Of a stretch of DNA of 64,000 bases, positions 27,775 to 36,547 are shown piece by piece. The stretch's first letter is position 1, and each line of letters begins with the position of its first letter. The DNA lies in assembly GCF_907163085.1 (NCBI RefSeq), contig NZ_CAJQTX010000011.1, positions 310,001 to 374,000 of the forward strand, read 5' to 3'. The position numbers and the translations under genes were made by a program. This DNA comes from Candidatus Accumulibacter sp. ACC003. GTDB taxonomy: Bacteria > Pseudomonadota > Gammaproteobacteria > Burkholderiales > Rhodocyclaceae. The notes under the pieces were generated by a model. The model was not told the origin of the DNA. It worked only from the letters and a program-made list of their open reading frames with translations, and ran no database searches.

Positions 27775-28104
27775 TTAGCTGCTCGAAGTAGCGCGACGTT
27801 TCGCTGCTGGCTTCCGAGCTGACCTGGCGGCTGGAGCTGGCTGCTCGGCGAGGCGACCGGTAACGTACTTATGAAGGATGCTCGCCATGAGCGTTTGGTA
27901 CGGCACCCCTTCCTCCAAGGCCTTGACCTGAATGTCGCTCAGATCGCCGGCGGACAGGCGAATGTTCACTCGACGGTCCTTGGTGGCGGTCGCGTGCGCT
28001 GCCGCCTTGAACCTGGCAAGTTCGGCCTTGGTGGCGACAGACTTCAACTGCCCTTCCTCAAAGGCGGTCAGGACTTCGAGCTCGTAGTCATCAACTTTCG
28101 GCAT
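27775..28104 (-). CDS. Ribbon-helix-helix (CopG/BrnA-type) antitoxin
   Basis: 109 residues from ATG 28104 (MPKVDDYELEVLTAFEEGQL). The C-terminal half is the RHH signature of this antitoxin group (RRVNIRLSAGDLSDIQVKAL, then GVPYQTLMASILHKYVTGRL). A Lys/Arg/Ala-rich tail follows. The frame is open upstream to 28308, but the extra part encodes toxin and repeat DNA in another frame. It overlaps the end of a toxin remnant by 14 nt, so this was a toxin-antitoxin operon that has lost its toxin's N-terminus. Confidence 0.8.
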   Translation of the reverse strand: MPKVDDYELEVLTAFEEGQLKSVATKAELARFKAAAHATATKDRRVNIRLSAGDLSDIQVKALEEGVPYQTLMASILHKYVTGRLAEQPAPAARSARKPAAKRRATSSS

Positions 28105-28231
28105 CTGCTTCACCTTGACTTGGATAGTCTCGGGTCGCCTGGCGACTCGGGATGACGGTCTTGAGGAAGAAGTAGTCCTTTTCTTCGACAAATGGTAGCA
28201 AGCACGCGTAGTTGTCGCAGGCTGGGCGGGC
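28091..28231 (-). pseudogene. C-terminal fragment of the cognate toxin
   Basis: The frame preserves NYACLLPFVEEKDYFFLKTV and IPSRQATRDY, the conserved end of toxins that normally precede this RHH antitoxin (recognised from family memory, not searched). The stop at 28091-28093 overlaps the antitoxin start region as in intact pairs. Upstream of about 28231 the frame runs into a dispersed palindromic repeat and unrelated sequence, so the N-terminal half and start codon are missing. Confidence 0.65.
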
Positions 28232-28273
28232 TTCGGGAACACTCGCATTCCACCGCGTCGACCACGGCCCAGG

Positions 28274-28313
28274 CTCTGGATTGCCGCGTCGGCTGCACCT
28301 CCTCGCAATGACG
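28274..28313. repeat. Dispersed palindromic element, copy A
   Basis: Sequence of the form CTGGATTGCCGCGTCGG...CCTCCTCGCAATGACG, about 40 bp. The inverted partner is at 28416-28452. Very similar pairs recur at 48936-48975 and 49030-49067. It truncates the toxin reading frame above. Confidence 0.8.
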
Positions 28314-28415
28314 CGTGGGCGGGTGTGGCGCTGCGGCATTCTTGCCCCGACCTTCAACAGAGCACGCCTGAAAGCCGCGCCAAACCCCTGCGCCAGCGAC
28401 CCCGCCGGCACTCGC

Positions 28416-28452
28416 CGTCATTGCCAGGAGGCGTAGCCGACGCGGCAATCCA
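28416..28452. repeat. Dispersed palindromic element, copy B (inverted)
   Basis: CGTCATTGCCAGGAGGCGTAG followed by CCGACGCGGCAATCCA is the reverse complement of copy A with a few changes. The pair could fold into a long hairpin with a ~100-base loop. The rest of 28232-28534 holds no gene. Confidence 0.75.
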
Positions 28453-28534
28453 CTGCCAGCCATCCAGGAAGCAAGCGCGCAAGTCGATGGTCTCCTGGCG
28501 AGCGCCGGCAGCGAGCGCGGGATTGGCAGGCCGA

Positions 28535-31147
28535 CTAGGCCACCGGCTCGCGGCGTGCGTCGCTGGCCTCTGACAGCCAATCGGAACGATCGAGCAAAGC
28601 CCGGAAGTCTTCGGCGGGGACGGGCTTGCTGATCAGGTAACCCTGAATGGAATCGCATCCAAGCTCAGCGAGGATGCGCAACTGTTCCTCGCTTTCGACG
28701 CCTTCGGCGACCACGCGCAAGCCGAGGCTCTTGCCCATGCGTATGGCGGCAGCGACCAGCGCGCGGTCGTCGCTGTTGTCGGCGAGGTCGCGGATGAACT
28801 CGCGGTCGATCTTCAAAGTGTGGAAGGGGAAACGCTTGAGGTAGCTGAGCGAGGAATAGCCGGTGCCGAAATCGTCCATGGCAATGCGCACCCCCAAGGT
28901 CTCGATTTCCTGCAGGATTTTCAGCACCTCGCTGCGATTGCGAATCAGCAGACCTTCGGTTACCTCGATCTGCAGACTGCCCTGCGGCAGCCGGTGCCGT
29001 TGCAGGCAAGCGCGTATCGTTTCCGTTATTCGACTGTCGCGAAACTGCCGTGGCGAAACGTTCACCGCCATTTGTAAGGGCTTGTCGTGCATCGTGAGCC
29101 ACGTACGCAGTTCGCCGCAGGCGGTCTCCACGACCCAGTCGCCGATGTCGACAATCATTCCGGTTTGCTCGGCGATGTGAATGAACGAATCGGGTGTCAG
29201 CAATCCGAAATCCGGGCTGGCCCAGCGCAGTAGCGCCTCGGCTCCGATCACGCGATGCGTGAGCACGTCGACCAGTGGTTGGTAGACCAGGCGCAGCTCC
29301 TTGTTGCTCAGCGCGCTACGAAGCCGGTGCTCGATGGCCAGACGCCGGACCGAATGATCGTGTACGTCCTGATTGAAGAAGCGATAAGTGTTGCGGCCGG
29401 AGTCCTTGGCGTCGTACATCGCGAGGTCGGCGTTGCGCAACAGCGTGCTCGGTGAATCGCCGTCGTTCGGGTAGACCGCGATGCCAATGCTCGGCGAGAC
29501 GAACAGTTCGTGCTGATCGATCAGGAAGGGTGGCGCAAAGGCGCTGATGATCTTCATCGCCAGCATCTGAGCATCGCTGGTCGCGTGCAGATTGCCGAGA
29601 ATCACCAGGAACTCGTCACCGCCCTGGCGAGCTACGGTATCTTCGGCGCGGATACTCGCGCCGAGCCGGCTGGCGGCTTCGACGAGCAGGGAATCTCCGA
29701 CGTCGTGTCCGAGTGAGTCGTTCACCTTCTTGAAATCGTCGAGATCGATGAACATGACGATCACCTGGCCGCCATCGCGGGTGGCCACGGCGATCGCCTG
29801 GCCCAGCCGGTCCATCGCCAGCAGGCGATTGGGCAAGTGCGTCAGGCCATCGTACTGCGCCTGATGGATGATCTGTTGCTCGTGCTGACGACGCAGGGTG
29901 ATGTCTTCGTACACCACCAGGAAGTGCGTGATGCTTTCATGATCGCCGACCACCGGCGAGATGCGAACGTGCTGGCAGTAGGCGCGGTCGTTTCGCCGTC
30001 CCTCGACAGTCGCTTGCCACTCGCCGGACTGGCGAACCGCAGCCAATGCTTCCTCGAGCTCGCGGGGGCCACATGACTGACCACAGACGATCTCGGCGAG
30101 ATTTTGCGGGAAGGCGTTGCCGTCGAGCCCGGCCATCTCGTGCAGGGTGGCATTGGCGTATTCGATGTCGCCGTCGACGGCAATGATCATCACCCCTGCC
30201 GGGCTGTGCTGGATGGCCTCCGATACCAGTCGCAGTCGGCTTTCGGCGACGTGGCGTTCGTCGATTTCGCGGCGCAGCAGAAGGTTCGATTCGTGCAGCT
30301 CGCGCGTTCGCTCGTCGATACGATCCTCCATTCGGGAGTTGGCTTCGCGCAGGCTGCTTTCGCGGGCATGGACCTTCTCCTGCATGGCGTTGAAGGCGTC
30401 TGCGAGGTCGGTGAGTTCGTCGCTGCCGGTCGAAAACAGTGGCTGGTCGGTGCGGTTTTCAGCCATTTCCCGGGCTGCCAGGCCGAGTCGCGAAATCCGG
30501 CTGGAGAGTGAGCGGGCTTGCAGAACACCGAGCAGCGCGATGATCAGCAAGCCGACGCTGGAAATGGCCAGGAAAATGCGGCGCTGGCTCTGGTGTTCGC
30601 TGAGCGCACGTTCGAAGCCTATGCCGGCGTGGGTTTCGGTGTCTTCGGCGAGTTGCCGCAGCGTGTCGGAGAGCCAACGAAAGCGAGTCGCCGACTCGAA
30701 AATGGAAATCCGCTCGGCGTCGATCATTTGCATCGCCTCGGCACGGTCGATGACCTGGATCAGGTCGGCGCGATAGCGTGTCCAGGATTCGTGCAGTTGT
30801 CTGGCGACGAGCTCGTCCTCGGCCACGAGATGGGCGCTGCGGGCATCGAGCTCGGCAGAAAACTCGGCCATTTCGGCTTGCAACTGGGCGACGTGAGACG
30901 ATACGGCGAAGTAGTCTGTCAGTTTCGATATCTCAATTTCAATGACCCGAATGCGGTTGATCCGGGTCTGCAATCGATTGAGCTTGGCGAGCGGTCTGAC
31001 CTGTTGAGTCAGCGTCGTTTCCAGACGTTTTGCGGCGTCGCGAACGACCAGTTCGCCCACCCCTAGCAAAGTCAGGACCAGCAGGCCGACAGCGCCGAAG
31101 CCAAGCGTCAGCTGGCGCGCGATGGTCAGCCGTGGGCTTCGGGTCAT
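28535..31147 (-). CDS. Membrane-anchored HAMP-PAS-GGDEF-EAL c-di-GMP protein
   Basis: 870 residues from ATG 31147 (874 from TTG 31159, whose TTGA overlaps the stop of the upstream gene). Order: TM1 (about 10-32), a helical periplasmic domain (about 33-190), TM2 (about 193-212), HAMP, a coiled-coil linker, PAS (about 320-430), GGDEF (about 440-600) with intact RQGGDEF, and EAL (about 620-860) with intact EALLRW and DDFGTGYSSL. The catalytic motifs suggest it can both make and degrade c-di-GMP, or that one domain is regulatory. It overlaps the solute-binding protein gene, so the periplasmic domain may read ligand-bound SBP; this is inference. Confidence 0.92.
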   Translation of the reverse strand: MTRSPRLTIARQLTLGFGAVGLLVLTLLGVGELVVRDAAKRLETTLTQQVRPLAKLNRLQTRINRIRVIEIEISKLTDYFAVSSHVAQLQAEMAEFSAELDARSAHLVAEDELVARQLHESWTRYRADLIQVIDRAEAMQMIDAERISIFESATRFRWLSDTLRQLAEDTETHAGIGFERALSEHQSQRRIFLAISSVGLLIIALLGVLQARSLSSRISRLGLAAREMAENRTDQPLFSTGSDELTDLADAFNAMQEKVHARESSLREANSRMEDRIDERTRELHESNLLLRREIDERHVAESRLRLVSEAIQHSPAGVMIIAVDGDIEYANATLHEMAGLDGNAFPQNLAEIVCGQSCGPRELEEALAAVRQSGEWQATVEGRRNDRAYCQHVRISPVVGDHESITHFLVVYEDITLRRQHEQQIIHQAQYDGLTHLPNRLLAMDRLGQAIAVATRDGGQVIVMFIDLDDFKKVNDSLGHDVGDSLLVEAASRLGASIRAEDTVARQGGDEFLVILGNLHATSDAQMLAMKIISAFAPPFLIDQHELFVSPSIGIAVYPNDGDSPSTLLRNADLAMYDAKDSGRNTYRFFNQDVHDHSVRRLAIEHRLRSALSNKELRLVYQPLVDVLTHRVIGAEALLRWASPDFGLLTPDSFIHIAEQTGMIVDIGDWVVETACGELRTWLTMHDKPLQMAVNVSPRQFRDSRITETIRACLQRHRLPQGSLQIEVTEGLLIRNRSEVLKILQEIETLGVRIAMDDFGTGYSSLSYLKRFPFHTLKIDREFIRDLADNSDDRALVAAAIRMGKSLGLRVVAEGVESEEQLRILAELGCDSIQGYLISKPVPAEDFRALLDRSDWLSEASDARREPVA

Positions 31148-31155
31148 CTCGGCGT

Positions 31156-32658
31156 TCAATCAGCGAGACGCTGAGCACTGACAGCGCGCGGGAAGCTCTT
31201 CCGGAAGTGCTGCCAGTACGCTATCTGTTGCGCACGCCCCAGACCTTCGGTGATCGCCTCCCATGCACGGGCGGTTTTTGCCATGGCCTCGGCGGCATTC
31301 TGCTTGCCCGTCGCGGCTAGAGAAAGCTGCTGGCCGAGAGCCGCCAGATAGTCGGCGTCGCCCGGCAGTCCGGTGCCGGCCGGCAGGGTGTCCGGCAGTG
31401 CGGCGCGCAAGGCCTCGAGCGCTTGCGGCGAGTAGACCTTGCGGATCTCTTCGTTGGCCAGATGGTTGTATCGGTAGGGGTCGGCAAATCCACCGCTGAC
31501 CATCACCGAGCGGATCGAGTTGTCAGGGTCGGTCTGCCACATGGCGTAAAGGAAGGCGAGTTCCTTGTTCTTGCCCGATCGCGGCAGGACGAGGTTATTG
31601 CCGTACATGATCGTCGACCGGCGCAGCAGGCGATCGCCGTCGAGGCGGCCGGGCAGCGGCGCGGCGATGAACTTGCCTTTGATCGCCGACTTGTCGAGGT
31701 TGGCGAGCTTGGCACCGGCCGGCGTGATCAGCGTCGAGAAGCCCTTGCCGCGCAGAAAATAGGGCAGGGTGTAGCTGTAGTCCTTGCCGTCACTGTTTAT
31801 TTCCGGTGGCGAGAACGGAATCGTCGCCAGCCAGCTTTCGGTCGCCGCGATGCCGGCGGCTGAGTCGATCAAGGGCTTCATCCGGGAATCGAAAAGGTAT
31901 TGTCCTGGTGCGGCGAACGCGGCATAGCGTGGCAGCCAGTACATCCAGGCGGTCAGTTTCTCACGTGGCTCGAGGGCGCCATAAAAGCCTTCCTGCGGGC
32001 GGTTGAAGAAGCGCACAAGTTCCGTGTACTCCTGCCACGTCTTCGGAACGGCCGGATCTCGACCGTGCGTCTTGCGGAAACGCCTTCTTTCTTCGGGGTC
32101 TTCGAGCAAATCCTTGCGTAGATAGATCAGTTGCACATCGAGGTCAGCCGGGATGGCGACGACGCGATCTCCCAGATACGCCTGCTCACGGAGCAGCATG
32201 TAGCCGCTGTGGGTATCCTCCGCCAGCGTGAACCCGAAGCGCTTGAGGAACGGCGTCAAATCCTCGATCAGATCTTCATTGAGCAGGTCGGGATACTCGT
32301 GGTTGCGGGCTATCGTGATATCAATACCCGGGGTCTTGCGGATCGCTTCGCGCGAAGCAAGTTGCGGCATCACGACGGCGTCGAGCAGGATTCCCGTTGC
32401 TTTTTCCCAATCGTTCTTGAGTTCATTGTCGCGGCCAAGAAAGGCGGCGATGTTCCCCTGCTTGAGATTGAGCCGGATGACCGTGCCGGGCTTGACCTCG
32501 CCCGATGCGAGCAATTGCTTGACAGCCGCAATGGCGCGCTCGGCCTGCTCACCGGCAAAGCAGGCCGTCGCGGGCAGCAGCGCCAGCGTCAGGCTCAGCA
32601 GGCGAACGCAGAGGCGGCCAAACAGGCGACGCGGTGCAGCCGTAAACGGAATGTGCAA
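31156..32658 (-). CDS. Periplasmic extracellular solute-binding protein (family 1)
   Basis: 500 residues from TTG 32658, which has a GGGAG site 6 nt upstream and puts the signal peptide (RLFGRLCVRLLSLTLALLPA, then TACFA before GEQ) at the N-terminus. The longer frame to TTG 32727 has no site and displaces the signal peptide. The mature protein resembles ABC sugar-type binding proteins (VVAIPADLDVQLIYLRKDLL, PKTWQEYTELVRFF). No permease or ATPase genes accompany it. Instead it is cotranscribed with the GGDEF-EAL gene, with overlapping ends, which favours a sensing role. Ligand unknown. Confidence 0.85.
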   Translation of the reverse strand: MHIPFTAAPRRLFGRLCVRLLSLTLALLPATACFAGEQAERAIAAVKQLLASGEVKPGTVIRLNLKQGNIAAFLGRDNELKNDWEKATGILLDAVVMPQLASREAIRKTPGIDITIARNHEYPDLLNEDLIEDLTPFLKRFGFTLAEDTHSGYMLLREQAYLGDRVVAIPADLDVQLIYLRKDLLEDPEERRRFRKTHGRDPAVPKTWQEYTELVRFFNRPQEGFYGALEPREKLTAWMYWLPRYAAFAAPGQYLFDSRMKPLIDSAAGIAATESWLATIPFSPPEINSDGKDYSYTLPYFLRGKGFSTLITPAGAKLANLDKSAIKGKFIAAPLPGRLDGDRLLRRSTIMYGNNLVLPRSGKNKELAFLYAMWQTDPDNSIRSVMVSGGFADPYRYNHLANEEIRKVYSPQALEALRAALPDTLPAGTGLPGDADYLAALGQQLSLAATGKQNAAEAMAKTARAWEAITEGLGRAQQIAYWQHFRKSFPRAVSAQRLAD

Positions 32659-33189
32659 GAGGTGCTCCCGGTCTTGTTCGCTCAGTGGCGCCGCCGACCC
32701 GAAATCGGACCCGACGATCGCGCTCAACTACATCCTGCCAGATGGCTGAGCTGCGATGCGCTCTGGTAGACCTCGGCGCGCCTCATCTCGTTCTATTCTG
32801 GCCTGTCAGGGATGATGTGGCTGTGACAAACTGCCCGAAGCGGCGCTCATCGTCTTCGCGCCCCGTCACTGGCGCCGGTCGTGCCTCGCCTTCGCGCACG
32901 GCGAATGGGCAAGCGCCAGCGTGAGTGGCGTGATGGCGCCAGCGCCGGCATTCACGGCGGAGCGCGGGATGCGGTCGGTGACGGCGAAGCCACCGGCAAC
33001 GGCACCTGGCCCGATTGTCCGGCGCCGAGAGCCGGCAGCTCCGGGTCGGCGAACACGCCAGACCGCTAGCATAGCCACGGCGAGCCGTCGCCGGTCGATG
33101 CCGCGGTCCTTGGCGGCATCGTGAATGCTGGCGTTGCCCGCCCAGCGGCAAGACCGGGCGACGGCTTGTTCGCCGGCGTTGCAGCGGTT
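32659..33189. other. Intergenic region, no gene seen
   Basis: About 530 bp. Short frames exist on both strands (for example 32783-33151 minus) but are GC-driven, Arg/Ala/Pro-rich and lack ribosome sites. It presumably holds the promoter of the SBP operon near its left end; no consensus was recognised. Confidence 0.5.
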
Positions 33190-33879
33190 TCAGTGTTTGC
33201 CGCTGCCCTCAGCTCTGTGCCCAAACGCGTTCGCCACCTCTTCCATCCGCAGTATCGCCTTGGAGACATCCTCGCCGGCGGGCTTGTCGAGATAGGAAGA
33301 CTCGCCGGGAATAAGCAGCAGGATCCCGGAAAGTCTGAAGAGTTCGAGGATCGTCTTGTTCGCTTCTTCCTTGTAGGACTCAGCTTCGCCGATCATCCTC
33401 CTGGGTATCTCGCGGCGTAGCATTTCGAAGCGGTACAGCGATCGGTGCCGATACGCATTGGCTACGTAATTATGCCAGTGTGAGCGGTAGTGCTTTGAGG
33501 CCCAATACCAGGCAAAAGCAAACAAAGCGTAGACCAGACCATGGTGGAGATAGTTGTTGAGCATCGTCACTAACATGACTGAGAAGTCCTTAGTGCCGTC
33601 CTCGACGCCATGCGCGCTGTTGTAAATCGCATAGGTCACGCCACTGAGGAATATCGCGACGCACCAGCTGAACCAAAGTTGAGCCCATTCTTTGTGTGAT
33701 TGCGCGAGTGAGTGGAAAGCGTAGGGACCCGACCAGTCACTGTCGGTCTCAGGTGGGTGCCAACGCTTGTCACGTTCATCGATAATTACGAGGCGCCAAT
33801 ACGATTGTATCGCCCATATAATCGCCAGTAAGGCACAAATGCCAACGACTATCAGAGCCGGAGCGGTCAAGCTTGGCAA
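33190..33879 (-). CDS. Hypothetical membrane protein
   Basis: About 229 residues; no ATG at the start, so TTG 33879 or TTG 33870 (TTGA overlap with the upstream stop) is used. Predicted helices: residues about 6-28 (IVVGICALLAIIWAIQSYW), about 68-88 (WFSWCVAIFLSGVTYAIY) and about 112-132 (GLVYALFAFAWYWASKHYR). A cytoplasmic tail is rich in charged residues. I recognise no family. It overlaps the upstream gene's end by about 13 nt, so the two form one transcription unit and probably one membrane complex. Confidence 0.65.
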   Translation of the reverse strand: MPSLTAPALIVVGICALLAIIWAIQSYWRLVIIDERDKRWHPPETDSDWSGPYAFHSLAQSHKEWAQLWFSWCVAIFLSGVTYAIYNSAHGVEDGTKDFSVMLVTMLNNYLHHGLVYALFAFAWYWASKHYRSHWHNYVANAYRHRSLYRFEMLRREIPRRMIGEAESYKEEANKTILELFRLSGILLLIPGESSYLDKPAGEDVSKAILRMEEVANAFGHRAEGSGKH

Positions 33880-34712
33880 CTTGTGCTTGTCGGTTGAGTT
33901 ATTGCCTTGGCCGGCTCCAGAGGTGTCTGAAGGGGGCTTTTTTGCTCTTTGTCGGTAGCTAACTGATTTTTTGGTTTGGACTCTGTCCCACCTATTTCAA
34001 GGTTTTGCGGGATGACGACGACTATCGGCGCCGAGAACTCGGCCTTTGGCATGTTGTGTGCGTCGCTTGAACCATTGCTATTGGCGGGGGCATCCGCGGC
34101 ACTGGCTGATGTAGGCGCATCCGCATTGATTTTGCTTTTAGTTACGTCGCTTATAGAGAACAAAAGGTAAATAATAAACGCAGCGGTAAAAATGGCAAAG
34201 GCAACAAGACCCAAGACGCTTATCCGGCAGCAAAATCGGTGCTGTGGAGGTAGTTTGGCCCTTTCTCGCGCGAGCTTTTCATATGTGTGATTCTCGGCAA
34301 GTGTTAGTATTTTTAGTACATTCGCCAAGTGGTGAAAAAAGAATGCTTTAGCTGCCTCTGGCGACAGAGGCTTGGCAACATTGCCTTTGCTCTCAAGTGC
34401 CAAGGCTGAGCGCAAATACGGGATCTCGTCCTCAATGTCTTTTCCCATAGAGCCATCGTGAAAGACATCCTTGAAAGTCGCAGAGATATCTTGGACTTCG
34501 TCGATAAGCTCTTCTCTCGTTGCCTCAACTTGGAGCGCGTGTGTCGGGAGGTGGAAGTGCGCCGAGGCATTGGTTTCCAGCGCGATGCACCTTTGGGCAA
34601 GTGCCTTTAGCGCATGCAATTGTCTTTCCAGCTTGTACTCTCGCGTCAACAACAGGGGGGCGTCGTCTTCCAGGAGCAATTTCTTGATGCAATCGTTTGT
34701 GAAGCAGTTCAT
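33867..34712 (-). CDS. Hypothetical protein with single membrane anchor
   Basis: 281 residues from ATG 34712, which has GGAG 6 nt upstream; the TTG at 34724 is inside that site. The N-terminal 160 residues are helical (LLLTREYKLERQLHALKALA; many Leu/Ala/Glu heptads). One membrane helix (about 169-190, VLGLVAFAIFTAAFIIYLLF) follows. The rest is a Ser/Asn/Pro/Lys-rich, probably extracytoplasmic tail ending TSCQA. Family unknown. Cotranscribed with the hypothetical membrane protein downstream. GC is lower than in the housekeeping genes. Confidence 0.65.
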   Translation of the reverse strand: MNCFTNDCIKKLLLEDDAPLLLTREYKLERQLHALKALAQRCIALETNASAHFHLPTHALQVEATREELIDEVQDISATFKDVFHDGSMGKDIEDEIPYLRSALALESKGNVAKPLSPEAAKAFFFHHLANVLKILTLAENHTYEKLARERAKLPPQHRFCCRISVLGLVAFAIFTAAFIIYLLFSISDVTKSKINADAPTSASAADAPANSNGSSDAHNMPKAEFSAPIVVVIPQNLEIGGTESKPKNQLATDKEQKSPLQTPLEPAKAITQPTSTSCQA

Positions 34713-35854
34713 TTCTATCTCCAACTGAGGTCGACAGAATATCGGAAAGCATTTACCACTGCACGAACCTCGTTACAGCATTTTTCGTCTCGGAGTCCGC
34801 TCATGGAGATACACGAAAAGTATCCAGACTCAGCGCCTTAGCCGATTTCTGGCGCTGTCAAACTGTAGGTACGCACTCATTCAACAAGCCCTAAACGAAA
34901 CGCAGATCAAGGTCATTAGGCTGTTCACCGCATGATTCGGCGATCGCGTGAATTGCGCAGCAAGCTTAGAGCTTACCGTCTTGTCATTGATACTCGCGCT
35001 GACCCGCCGCCAGGGGCGTAGGAGTTGCTCTCCATGGGCTGGCGTCGAAAAAGCGATCACATTGATTGAGTGTTGTTGGCGAGCTGCCGATAAGCGCGTC
35101 GCCTATTGTCCCTTGTCCCCTGCAGACATTCTAGGATCACCAGGGGGAAAGTGCCAGTCTGTTTTTGCTGTTTTTCGACGCGTCATCTGATGCCCATTGT
35201 CGGCCGTCTGAGTGCCCTAAGCGCGTTAGCTCGAATGCCGCGTTGCGACCTTCAAGCTATGTCGACTCCGCTGCTGACAGGCGCCGCCTTCCGCATTGAA
35301 GTTTGCTGGACTGGTGGCGAGCAAAGCCCCTTGGCTTGCTCTCGCCCAGGAACGGCGCGATGCACCGACAAGCTAGCGAAGCCGGCTTTCGCCTGGACGC
35401 TCTCGTCGGCACAATCCCCGGTTCGTTCTCGACAAAGTGCGGCGGCTTATCGAGGAAAACGAAGCGCGCATCGCGCGCGGCGACGGCGGGCCTCTCTGTT
35501 GGTCGACGAGTGATTACAATCTGCTGGCATTGCCGCAAGCGCTGCCGGCCGTCGAGGCGATCGGCGCCGTCACATGCCTGCTGGCTATCGAGGGCGATAT
35601 GAGAATTTGGCTTGCCAGACCGTCGGCCTTGCTGCAGCAGCGATTATCGGAACAGCAGCGAGTCGGCAGCCAAGAAAAAGCGCGTGCGCAAGGCCATTCG
35701 CCAGGTCGGCCGACTCTGCCGTGAGTTCGCCCACGTTGCCACAGCCGGGGCCGCTTTTTGTAGTGGCGCTCGGAGTTAATTGACATTCACAACGGTGCGG
35801 GTAGATACTCGCGACGCGTTTTCCCTGGTCCCCAACTGCGAAGGAGAAGCTCTC
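34713..35854. other. 1.1-kb region without a supported gene
   Basis: No frame has a ribosome site and convincing codon use. At 35437-35724 plus, a stretch reading IEENEARIARGDGGPLCWST followed by DYNLLALPQALP looks protein-like, but it lacks an N-terminus and runs into a different frame upstream. This suggests a decayed gene of unknown family. The last ~70 bp lead into the AAGGAGA site of the next gene. Confidence 0.4.
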
Positions 35855-36322
35855 ATGACTCAGAATATGATCTCGATATCGTTTAGCGCCGATGATCTCG
35901 CCACCATTCACGCGGCGGTCGGGACGCTGGAAGAGAAATTGGCCGGGCTTATTGAACTCTCGGTCGATGAGCGGCGCGGCCTCAACAAGATGGGCGACAA
36001 GACCGAAGCGGCGTGCCGCCAGACGCTGATCGTTCTCGCCCAGAATCGGCAGATTCTGCCGCCGAGTTTTGATTTCGCCGAAGCCGAACGCGATCTCGCC
36101 GCGTTCGATCAACTGCGACCGCTTGCCGTGCGCATCAAGCAGCTGGCTGAGCGGGTCGCCGACACCGAGATGGCATTGGGCAGCGATATCCTGAGCTCGG
36201 CGCTCGAGGGCTATGCCATAGCCAAGGCAGCCGGCAAGGGCGCGGCGCTCGACGTGATGCGCGAATCAATGAGCGCGCGCTATGGCCACCGCCGCAAGGC
36301 CAGCAAGCCAGCCGCCATCTGA
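35855..36322 (+). CDS. Conserved hypothetical protein
   Basis: 155 residues from ATG 35855 with AAGGAGA 8 nt upstream; an in-frame ATG at 35780 has no site. Helical and soluble, no signal peptide or membrane segment. Features: SISFSADDLATIHAAVGTLE, LAGLIELSVDERRGLNKMGD, then CRQTLIVLAQNRQILPPSFD, and a basic C-terminus (RYGHRRKASKP). I recall similar uncharacterised proteins in Betaproteobacteria but no function is known to me. Monocistronic by context. Confidence 0.7.
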   Translation: MTQNMISISFSADDLATIHAAVGTLEEKLAGLIELSVDERRGLNKMGDKTEAACRQTLIVLAQNRQILPPSFDFAEAERDLAAFDQLRPLAVRIKQLAERVADTEMALGSDILSSALEGYAIAKAAGKGAALDVMRESMSARYGHRRKASKPAAI

Positions 36323-36547
36323 ACGGCGTGTGGCTCTGTAAACGCGCGCGCCGGCCGCAGCAAGCCGGCGCGCGAGCGTCGAAGCCCTTACGGTGACCGT
36401 CCGACACGCCGCCTTGACTCGCGAAGCGATGACTTTAAGTCAAGATCACTGACAGCTGATTGCCGGAGGAATGAAACTCGGTCTTTGAGACTAGCCGCTG
36501 ACTATCGGAGTCACGAACCTGACTCTTTGCAAGGCACGGTTGAGGTG

